Assembly (NCBI GenBank): GCA_947589525.1
Contig: CANQAW010000024.1
Span: forward strand, 1-13,512
Length of the DNA: 13,512 bases
DNA from: Candidatus Gastranaerophilales bacterium
GTDB taxonomy: Bacteria; Cyanobacteriota; Vampirovibrionia; Gastranaerophilales; Gastranaerophilaceae
Direction of reading: 5' to 3'
In this document: piece by piece, positions 6,515 to 12,762 of the stretch
Layout: every line of letters begins with the position of its first letter
How positions within the stretch are numbered: the first letter of the stretch is position 1
Translations under genes and position numbers: made by a program
The notes under the pieces: generated by a model
Database searches by the model: none
Told to the model about the DNA's origin: nothing
Seen by the model: only the letters and a program-made list of their open reading frames with translations

Positions 6515-7381
6515 ATGACATTTAATTTATTTAAAAATTCTGCGGATAAAGTTTTTAAAAGTCCTTCCGTAACTTTTTATTTTGTTTTATATTTAATTAT
6601 TTTAAATTATTTAACTTATTATACTCTGACTCCGCATACAAAACTTATAACGGCAATCTTAACAATAACCACAATTGTTTTTTCAGTCGCATTTTCTTCG
6701 GGCTGGCTGCAAATTATAAAAGAAAAAGTAAAAAACGACAAAGAGGAAAGTTATTTTTCCGTTTTCCTTGAAGGAGTCGGGAAAAATATTATCCCCGTCA
6801 GCTTGGGAATTTTAATATACATTATTATATTAATTATGTTAATAGCGCTGACAAGTTTAATTGCGGGTGCTCTTTTCGGAGATTTAAATTCAATGATTAA
6901 AGACATAATTTTAACCGCACAGGGTACAACAAACATAAATGACTTTTTAAACGGTTTGACGGACAATCAAAAATACGTTTTATATGCTTGGCAATTAAGC
7001 TTTATGCTTGTCGGTGCAGTTTATAATTTTATTTTGTTGTTTTATTTTCCTGCAATTTTGGATGACAATATAAAAGCTAACATTTTTTTGAAACCTTTTT
7101 ATGCACTTTATAGTGCGGTTAAATTTTTATTTAAAAACTTTTTAAAATCATTTACTATATTTATTAGCATTTATTTTATTTATTTCCTTACGAGAATTTT
7201 AGAAACATACAGCTCACATAATTCCTTTACGGCTGTTTTAATTTTATTTTTCTATATATATTTTATCTCATACTCCGTTGTGTTAATATTTAATTGTTAT
7301 GAGCAAAAAAATCTATGTTCTGACGGGGCCGACAGCCTCGGGGAAGACAAATGCCTCGATAAAATTGGCGAAGATAATTAA
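6515..7381 (+). CDS. Hypothetical polytopic membrane protein (about six helices)
   Basis: I do not recognise a named family. The 288-residue protein has about six hydrophobic segments, near 18-36, 44-62, 91-121 (long, possibly two), 153-182, 209-227 and 237-259. Short basic loops lie between them, for example KEKVKNDKEES at 69-79. The layout resembles bacterial integral membrane proteins of unknown function that line the inner membrane. The start ATG 6515 has a good Shine-Dalgarno site (GGAG, 6505-6508, 6-base spacing). The hydrophilic acidic tail (about 262-288, with three Cys in all from 261 on) is encoded entirely within the first codons of miaA in another frame, an 83-base overlap. It is transcribed divergently from the kinase cluster and probably co-transcribed with miaA. 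A single-base indel in this gene would give a stop at 7291-7293 or 7300-7302, so the tail may be recent or a sequence error. Confidence 0.8.
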   Translation: MTFNLFKNSADKVFKSPSVTFYFVLYLIILNYLTYYTLTPHTKLITAILTITTIVFSVAFSSGWLQIIKEKVKNDKEESYFSVFLEGVGKNIIPVSLGILIYIIILIMLIALTSLIAGALFGDLNSMIKDIILTAQGTTNINDFLNGLTDNQKYVLYAWQLSFMLVGAVYNFILLFYFPAILDDNIKANIFLKPFYALYSAVKFLFKNFLKSFTIFISIYFIYFLTRILETYSSHNSFTAVLILFFYIYFISYSVVLIFNCYEQKNLCSDGADSLGEDKCLDKIGEDN

Positions 7382-8168
7382 CTGCGATATAATCTGTGCC
7401 GATTCAAGAATTGTTTATAAAGATTTGGATATAGTTTCGGCAAAACCATCAGATAAAGAACAAAACGGAATAAAACACCATTTAATTGATATATTAACGC
7501 CTGAAGAAGAATTTTCCGCAGGAGATTTTGTTAAATTATCGGAAAAAATCATTGATGAAGAATTTAAAAAAAATAAAGATATCATTATTCAGGGCGGTTC
7601 TTGGTTTTATATAAAAAGTCTTTTGGATGATAAAATCTTGCCCGAATGCTCCATAAACAAAGAACTGAGAGAAGAATTAAATAAATTATCCAAAGAAGAG
7701 CTTTATCAAAAACTAACTTCTCTTGACCCTCAAAGAGCTCGGGAAATTCATCCCAATAACAAAGATAAAGTAATACGTTCCATTGAGCTTTGTCTTGAAC
7801 TTAAAAAGCCCATAAGCGAATATAAAAGAAAAAATAACAAAAAATACGACGTTAAATGGTTTATGTTTGATATCGAAAGATTAGAGCTTTATAAAAGAAT
7901 TGATTTAAGAGTTGACAAAATGATTGAACAAGGGCTTTTTGAAGAATTTGAAAAAAATTATCAAAAATACCCAAACTCCAAAATCATTGAAAATACAATC
8001 GGCTACAGCGAGTTTATAGATTTACGAAAAGGGATTTATAAAGATAAAAAAGAGGCAATTGATAAAATTAAACAGCATACAAGAAACTTTGCAAAAAGAC
8101 AATTGACATATTTTAGAAGCAACAGAGAAATTAAGTTAATAAAATCATTTGAAGAAATCTTAACCTGA
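7299..8168 (+). CDS. miaA: tRNA dimethylallyltransferase MiaA
   Basis: Transfers a dimethylallyl group to N6 of A37 in tRNAs reading UNN codons, and so uses the isoprenoid product to which ispD in this window contributes. The 289-residue protein has P-loop GPTASGKT (10-17) and DSRIVYKDLDIVSAKP (35-50), where canonical sequences read DSMQVY. HHLIDILTPEE lies at 60-70, GGSWFYIK (99-106) stands where GGTGLYL is usual, and RSIELCLELKKP (160-171) follows. The C-terminal signature TRNFAKRQLTYFR lies at 261-273. The P-loop so close to the N-terminus fixes the ATG at 7299 even though no Shine-Dalgarno site precedes it. The ribosome probably arrives by coupling with the overlapping upstream membrane gene. 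The 3' end overlaps the convergent symporter gene by 9 bases. Confidence 0.95.
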   Translation: MSKKIYVLTGPTASGKTNASIKLAKIINCDIICADSRIVYKDLDIVSAKPSDKEQNGIKHHLIDILTPEEEFSAGDFVKLSEKIIDEEFKKNKDIIIQGGSWFYIKSLLDDKILPECSINKELREELNKLSKEELYQKLTSLDPQRAREIHPNNKDKVIRSIELCLELKKPISEYKRKNNKKYDVKWFMFDIERLELYKRIDLRVDKMIEQGLFEEFEKNYQKYPNSKIIENTIGYSEFIDLRKGIYKDKKEAIDKIKQHTRNFAKRQLTYFRSNREIKLIKSFEEILT

Positions 8169-9404
8169 TGATTTAACAAATTTCTTCATTTTTTCGTAGT
8201 CAAAATCATTTTCCCATCTTGCCACAACCGCACCCGCAACACAATTTCCTATTAAATTAACGGTTGTACGCCCCATGTCTAAAATTTGGTCTATTCCGAG
8301 CAAAATTGCAACTCCCGCCAAAGGCAAACCAAAGCTTGTTAAAGTTCCGGTTAAAATAACAAGGGAAACTCTCGGGACTCCCGCAATTCCTTTTGAAGTG
8401 AGCATCAGAGTCAGCATAATTAACAGCTGCTGTTCTATAGTCAAATTAACTCCCGCTATTTGAGCGCAGAATAAAGTTGCCAAAGTCAAATATAGCGTTG
8501 AACCGTCTAAATTGAAAGTGTACCCTAAAGGAATTACAAAGCTTACTATGCTTTTAGGAACGCCGAATTTTTCCATCTGGCTCATAGCTTTAGGCAGCGC
8601 CGCCTCTGAAGATGCCGTTGTAAAAGCAAGAAGCGCAGGGTCTTTAATTGCAAAAAGTATGTCTCTAAAGGAAATTTTAATTATTTTGCAAACAACAACC
8701 AAAACCAAAACAACAAATGCCGTTAAAGATACATAAGTTATTCCTATCAGCTTGGCATAGCTTATTAAAATACTTATTCCGTTTTTGCCTACGGTTGCAC
8801 TTATTGCGCCAAAAACACCAAAGGGCGCAAATTTCATTACATATTCCGTAAACTTAAACATTATATCGCAGGTGCTTTGCAAAATATCCAGCACGGGTCT
8901 TGCTTTTTGACCTACCGCACATATAGCAAGCGCAAAAAACACAGCAAAAACAACTATTTGAAGCAAATCCCCTTTTGCCATGGCTTCCACAATGCTTACG
9001 GGGAAAATATTTATAATCATTTCGGAAAAACCGTGAGGTTGAAGGTTTTGGATTGCTTCAAGTCCGGATGTAGAAATCGAATTTATATCTATCGGAAATC
9101 CGACTCCGGGTTTTAGAATATTTGCCGTTAAAAGACCTATAGCAAGGGCAATGGTTGTTGCAATTTCAAAATAAACAAGCGCTTTAAGTCCGATTTTACC
9201 AAGACTCTTAACATCGCCATGACCCGCTATACCGACCGTCAGAGTTGCAAAAATCAATGGCGCTATAATCATTTTGACCATTCTTAAAAAGATATCGCCT
9301 AAAATTTGCATTTTTTGAGCATATAAAGGAGAAATCCAACCGAATAATATACCCAAAATTAAAGCTATAAATATATAAAAGGTAAGTTTTTGCGAGCTTT
9401 TCAA
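8160..9404 (-). CDS. SDF-family dicarboxylate/amino acid:cation symporter
   Basis: A secondary transporter of the GltP/DctA/EAAT superfamily that takes up acidic amino acids or C4-dicarboxylates with Na+ or H+. The 414-residue protein has the full helix plan. Hairpin 1 carries the Ser-rich TTASSEAALP (262-271), helix 7 carries NLDG (298-301), hairpin 2 carries TSKGIAGVP (336-344), and helix 8 carries Asp372, Asp376, Arg379 and Asn383. Arg379 in DMGRTTVN suggests a substrate with a side-chain carboxylate. The position equal to the sodium-site Asp405 of GltPh is Asn387, as I recall for DctA-type carriers, so glutamate/aspartate and dicarboxylates both remain possible. The start is a TTG at 9402-9404, supported by a strong AGGGAG site (9411-9416) 6 bases upstream. 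Transcribed alone from its own promoter. Confidence 0.93.
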   Translation of the reverse strand: MKSSQKLTFYIFIALILGILFGWISPLYAQKMQILGDIFLRMVKMIIAPLIFATLTVGIAGHGDVKSLGKIGLKALVYFEIATTIALAIGLLTANILKPGVGFPIDINSISTSGLEAIQNLQPHGFSEMIINIFPVSIVEAMAKGDLLQIVVFAVFFALAICAVGQKARPVLDILQSTCDIMFKFTEYVMKFAPFGVFGAISATVGKNGISILISYAKLIGITYVSLTAFVVLVLVVVCKIIKISFRDILFAIKDPALLAFTTASSEAALPKAMSQMEKFGVPKSIVSFVIPLGYTFNLDGSTLYLTLATLFCAQIAGVNLTIEQQLLIMLTLMLTSKGIAGVPRVSLVILTGTLTSFGLPLAGVAILLGIDQILDMGRTTVNLIGNCVAGAVVARWENDFDYEKMKKFVKSSG

Positions 9405-9430
9405 AGGCTACTCCCTATGCTACCTTCCTG

Positions 9431-9463
9431 ATTATATTATAAAAACGAACAAAAAGCGAGCAA
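9431..9463 (-). promoter_or_regulatory. Probable promoter of the symporter gene
   Basis: On the minus strand, TTGCTC (9458-9463) and TATAAT (9436-9441) are 16 bases apart, with a second overlapping TATAAT at 9431-9436. Transcription would begin about 20-25 bases ahead of the TTG start, leaving the AGGGAG ribosome site in the leader. The perfect -10 box is the strongest part. Confidence 0.55.
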
Positions 9464-9495
9464 TATTAAGCTTCTTTATACAATTTTAATCTCGG

Positions 9496-10947
9496 CTAAA
9501 TTTTACCTATAATATTTAATTTATAGTCCATGGGTATTTCTTCGTAAGATATTACGGGAATATCCATAAACAATTGAGATACCAGAATAAAAATAATTTG
9601 TCTGTATTGTCTGCAAACAAGCAGAACCGCATTTTGTTCAATTATATTTTGTTTTAATTCCTTTAAAATCTTTTTAAACTTAGAAAATTTGGATAAGTCA
9701 ATTCTGACGCTTCCTTCTTCTTTATTTGTCTGCTTTTCGAGAAGCTCTATAGTGTCGTCGTTAATTTCATAGGCAAAAATTTCTTTATTTTTATTTGCAA
9801 CACTTGAAGCAATTTGTCTGGATAAAGAAGTTCTGATTTTTTCCAATAAATCAGCTTTTGACGGGTCATCGGAAAAATCATTAAGTTTTTCGAAAATATA
9901 AACTATATCTTTAACACTGACCCTTTCACGAATAAGCTGAACAAGAAGGTATTTAAGTTCGGAAATGCTCATAAATTCGCCCAGTATAGTCTCAACCAAA
10001 AGCGAATTTTTATCGCTGACATATTCGATATATCTGTTTAAGTCATTGTAATCAAAGATTTCATCCACATGAACAATTGAATAATAACTTAAATAATTTG
10101 CTATATATTCCGCAGGCTCAAGCCCTTCAGTCCAAAAATTTTCGCATTCTTTTTTATCTATCCAGATAAGTTTTCTCTTTGTCAGAGGGTCTTTAACCTT
10201 AAAAGAATTTTTAGGTGCTTTATCAATATTTAACTCATCTTCAAAAAAGGCAAGATGTTCAGGATACGCTTTGGCACTAACCACGGCAACACCATGGATA
10301 TTGACGGAAAAATCATACTCTTCAAGAGAAGTATTTTCAATAAATTGCACTTTGGGAATAATATAACCGAGTTCTTTTGTCAGCTCTTGCCTTACCCTTA
10401 TTGTTTGAGACAGCAAATTATTTTCTTTTACGGGGTCGCAAAGACAATAATTTTCACATGATAAACTTATCGAAAGCTTGTCTTCGCCTAAAAATTCGGA
10501 CATTTTACTCGGCGCAATCACGTCATTTAAATCTTTTTTCAAAGAATTAAGTTCATCTATATCTTTTTTTATTTCGTCGTTTAAAAGTTCTCTTTCCTCG
10601 TCTTTTGAACTTTCTAAAAATTTTTTAATCTTTTTGATTTTTTCTTTTTTGTCTTTAATTTTACGCTGTAAATTTAAACAAAGCTCGTAAGGCTCGTCTT
10701 TTGAATACAGCATTTTTTCAACCGAACTTCTAAAATTAACAAGCTCGCTGTCTTGTTCTTCGGGATTATTCTCAATATCACGGGCAAAAATACAATTATA
10801 CACTATTTTTGAATTTTGCTCGGCTTCATAAATTGAATATAAATCCCATCCCGTGCTTGACATGGCATTTAACGTATTTTCCAATAAAATCGTGTCGTCA
10901 GTCGGAACTGCTTTAATCGAAAACTCTTGTCTAAATTCTTTATTCAT
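9496..10947 (-). CDS. Soluble FlhA/FHIPEP cytoplasmic-domain protein with DUF4177-like N-terminus
   Basis: The C-terminal part (about 155-482) matches the cytoplasmic domain of the flagellar/type III export gate FlhA. SQTIRVRQELTKELGYIIPKV (180-200) corresponds to the RIR..R..L..ELG..(I/V)P.V block. NIHGVAV (216-222) corresponds to the IRGVE strand, and KRKLIWID (257-264) to the LxAIWI strand. ISELKYLLVQLIRERVSVKD (328-347) is the most conserved export-gate segment, RTSLSRQI (372-379) follows, and LFMDIPVISYEEIP (459-472) is the domain-4 edge. FlhA is about 690 residues with eight N-terminal membrane helices. This 483-residue protein has none. Residues 6-57 instead look like DUF4177 (LLENTLNAMSSTGWDLYSI then a strand and FARD), and 85-145 is a Lys/Glu-rich coiled coil. 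No other flagellar gene is nearby. In flagella the domain docks export chaperones, so a cytosolic docking or scaffold role is only an inference. ATG 10947 lacks a Shine-Dalgarno site. Confidence 0.85.
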   Translation of the reverse strand: MNKEFRQEFSIKAVPTDDTILLENTLNAMSSTGWDLYSIYEAEQNSKIVYNCIFARDIENNPEEQDSELVNFRSSVEKMLYSKDEPYELCLNLQRKIKDKKEKIKKIKKFLESSKDEERELLNDEIKKDIDELNSLKKDLNDVIAPSKMSEFLGEDKLSISLSCENYCLCDPVKENNLLSQTIRVRQELTKELGYIIPKVQFIENTSLEEYDFSVNIHGVAVVSAKAYPEHLAFFEDELNIDKAPKNSFKVKDPLTKRKLIWIDKKECENFWTEGLEPAEYIANYLSYYSIVHVDEIFDYNDLNRYIEYVSDKNSLLVETILGEFMSISELKYLLVQLIRERVSVKDIVYIFEKLNDFSDDPSKADLLEKIRTSLSRQIASSVANKNKEIFAYEINDDTIELLEKQTNKEEGSVRIDLSKFSKFKKILKELKQNIIEQNAVLLVCRQYRQIIFILVSQLFMDIPVISYEEIPMDYKLNIIGKI

Positions 10948-10991
10948 AAATTAATTTTATCACGAGAAAAAATATTTTAAATCCGAAATAT

Positions 10992-11019
10992 AAAAAAAGC
11001 TCTTGATTATCTCAAGAGC
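10992..11019 (-). terminator. Intrinsic terminator on the minus strand
   Basis: A perfect 8-base-pair stem (10999-11006 with 11012-11019, GCTCTTGA/TCAAGAGC) with a 5-base loop is followed, in the minus direction, by seven Ts (10992-10998). The plus-strand side has no T-run, so it acts only on minus-strand transcripts. It lies 45 bases upstream of the FlhA-like ATG and about 750 bases beyond the era stop. It either ends an era read-through transcript or is an attenuator in the FlhA-like leader. Confidence 0.85.
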
Positions 11020-11085
11020 CTAGTAGCAAATACGGCATTTATACTCAATAAGACGTAAAAATTTAATAAAAAGTTTCAAAACGGG

Positions 11086-11114
11086 TTGTAAATTTTCTAA
11101 ATAAAAATTATAAT
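11086..11114 (+). promoter_or_regulatory. Promoter of the prepilin gene
   Basis: TTGTAA (11086-11091) and a perfect TATAAT (11109-11114) are separated by 17 bases. The predicted transcription start is near 11121, just ahead of the ribosome site GAGGA (11124-11128), which is 8 bases from ATG 11137. It is the best sigma-70-type promoter in the window. Confidence 0.7.
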
Positions 11115-11136
11115 TTGAAAAAAGAGGAACAGAATT

Positions 11137-11769
11137 ATGAAAAAAACAAACGCTTTCACTTTGGCAGAAGTTTTAATGGTTTTAGTTATACTTGGTTTTT
11201 TGGCGATTATATCGATAAACGTAACAACAAACAGCGGTTTTGACGAAAAAACCTTTCAGGCAAGCGCATATAAAATTGTCAAAGAATTCCAAAGTGCTTC
11301 CATAAAAATCAGAGAATCATATCCCGATAAAATCCCTACGGGTTCTTTTACGACAAACACAATGAACACAAAAGATTATGCAATTTATAACGCAACGGAA
11401 CAGCTTGCAAATACAACACAGGTAATGGATTTATATGCAACATTTTTAAGACTGGACAGAACAAACAAAAATTTCTGCTCTATGACTAAAGCATTTTCAA
11501 CGGATTATTGCAAAAATAATAACACGGCAATACAAGGCGCAAAAATTTCAGGCGACATATATGTAGGTCTTGAAGTTATAGCAGACACTTCAACAGGTGC
11601 GCTTGCAAGTTGTCCTCAATATTACAGAGTTAATCCCGTGGAAAAAGCAACAACGACGGAAAAATGCTGGGGCAGATTATATCTTGATGCAAACGGAACA
11701 AAAGCACCCAATGAATTTGGAAAAGATGCGTTTGTATTTGGCTTGGGAGAATTCGGGGTTATATATTAA
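11137..11769 (+). CDS. Type IV pilin-like / type II secretion prepilin
   Basis: A 210-residue protein with a class III prepilin signal: a short basic leader MKKTNA, predicted cleavage Ala6|Phe7, FTLAEVLMVLVILG as the start of the hydrophobic helix, and Glu11 as the mature Glu5 needed for assembly. The residue before the cut is Ala rather than the usual Gly. The hydrophobic helix runs to about 30, and the rest is a globular head with four Cys (114, 125, 159, 177) that could form two disulfides outside the membrane. The C-terminus (FGKDAFVFGLGEFGVIY, 194-210) resembles the pseudopilin-like proteins found in many copies in Gastranaerophilales, from my memory of that group. It would be processed by PilD and inserted in the inner membrane. 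It has its own promoter and good ribosome site. The stop overlaps the convergent era stop by 4 bases. Confidence 0.9.
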   Translation: MKKTNAFTLAEVLMVLVILGFLAIISINVTTNSGFDEKTFQASAYKIVKEFQSASIKIRESYPDKIPTGSFTTNTMNTKDYAIYNATEQLANTTQVMDLYATFLRLDRTNKNFCSMTKAFSTDYCKNNNTAIQGAKISGDIYVGLEVIADTSTGALASCPQYYRVNPVEKATTTEKCWGRLYLDANGTKAPNEFGKDAFVFGLGEFGVIY

Positions 11770-12683
11770 TCGAAACCGAAACTTTTGATTAGGTTTTTGT
11801 CTTTAAGCCAATTTTTTTCAACCTTAACAAATAACTCAAGATAAACTTTTTTATCAAGCATTTTTTCAAGCTCAAGCCTTGCTTGCATGCCTATGGTTTT
11901 AAGCATTGAACCCTGTTTTCCGATTAAAATACCTTTCTGGCTTTGAGAATTTACGATTATTTTTGCTTTTATTTTATCGATATTTTGATTTTCTTTATAT
12001 TCGTCAAGCACAACCGCAATGCTGTGGGGAACTTCATCTTTTGTGTTTAGAATAATTTTTTCTCTTATTATTTCACATGCAATTTCTCTCATGCTTGAAT
12101 CGGTGATTGCGTCTTCTTGATAAAACTTTTCGCCTCGGGGAAGATATGACTTTATTTTATCAATTAAGTCGTCTATATTTCTTCCGGTTTTTGCGCTTAT
12201 TTTGATTGAATCAATATTCCTTTCAATCAATTTTTTATATGTATAAAAATTCAAATCTCTCTTTTCAATATCTTTTAACAAATCAACTTTGTTTGCCACC
12301 AAAACTATTGGCGTTTTAATATTTTCAAGATAATTTTTCCATATCCACTTATCCCCCGTACCGCAAGGCTGAGTTATATCTATCAAAAACAAAATTAAAT
12401 CAACATCAAAAAGAGCATCTCTCGTTTGAGAAGAAAGATAATTGCCGAGCTCATTTATCGGTTTGTGAACCCCCGGAGTATCAATTAAAACAATTTGAGA
12501 ATTATTATCAGTGTATATCCCTTTTAAATTTTTTCTTGTTGTTTGTTTTAAAGGGGTGGTTATTGAAATTTTTTGTCCTAAAATTTGATTTAATAAAGTA
12601 GACTTGCCGACATTAGGGCGTGCAACTATGCTAACAAGTCCGGATTTAAAGTCACTATTTGAAATATTTTTATTTTTTTCCAT
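11766..12683 (-). CDS. era: GTPase Era
   Basis: Essential Ras-like GTPase that binds the 3' end of 16S rRNA and helps mature the small ribosomal subunit. The 305-residue protein has G1 ARPNVGKST (21-29), switch I TTPLKQTTRKNLKGI (42-56), G3 DTPG (68-71), G4 NKVD (131-134) and G5 SAKTG (163-167). The C-terminal KH domain has GILIGKQGSMLKTIG (251-265) as its GxxG loop and ends with the typical WLKDKNLIKSFGF (292-304). G1 begins with Ala21 where most Era proteins have Gly. Ala is seen there in other translational GTPases, so it is likely functional. ATG 12683 has no Shine-Dalgarno site, only an A-rich leader. Convergent with the prepilin gene (4-base overlap), with no terminator at its end. Confidence 0.96.
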   Translation of the reverse strand: MEKNKNISNSDFKSGLVSIVARPNVGKSTLLNQILGQKISITTPLKQTTRKNLKGIYTDNNSQIVLIDTPGVHKPINELGNYLSSQTRDALFDVDLILFLIDITQPCGTGDKWIWKNYLENIKTPIVLVANKVDLLKDIEKRDLNFYTYKKLIERNIDSIKISAKTGRNIDDLIDKIKSYLPRGEKFYQEDAITDSSMREIACEIIREKIILNTKDEVPHSIAVVLDEYKENQNIDKIKAKIIVNSQSQKGILIGKQGSMLKTIGMQARLELEKMLDKKVYLELFVKVEKNWLKDKNLIKSFGFD

Positions 12684-12762
12684 TTTGTGTAAATTTTTAA
12701 TATTTTATATTATAATATTTAATAATTATAAAACTAAAATAAATAATGAAAAGGACACCATA
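12684..12762. promoter_or_regulatory. Divergent promoter region between era and the secreted-protein gene
   Basis: A 79-base, almost pure AT spacer between divergent genes. For the right-hand gene, TTGTGT (12685-12690) and TATTAT (12708-12713) are 17 bases apart, with an overlapping TATAAT at 12711-12716. For era, on the minus strand, TATAAT (12709-12714) has only a poor -35 (TTAGTT, 12732-12737) at 17 bases. The two -10 boxes overlap, so the polymerases would compete. AT-richness makes single matches weak evidence. Confidence 0.4.

Noticed and set aside
9456..9475. Hairpin downstream of the FlhA-like gene as its terminator
   Set aside because: The arms pair over only three or four bases with mismatches. 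The T-run nearby is part of the symporter promoter region.
10478..10690. Plus-strand Ser/Phe-rich frame opposite the coiled-coil part of the FlhA-like gene
   Set aside because: Its Ser/Phe/Leu bias is simply the reverse complement of Lys/Glu codons in the coiled coil.
11031..11043. Short minus-strand regulatory RNA ending at the terminator 10992-11019
   Set aside because: The candidate -10 (TATAAA) would give a transcript of only about 40 bases with nothing but the terminator hairpin, so a leader or attenuator reading is more sensible.
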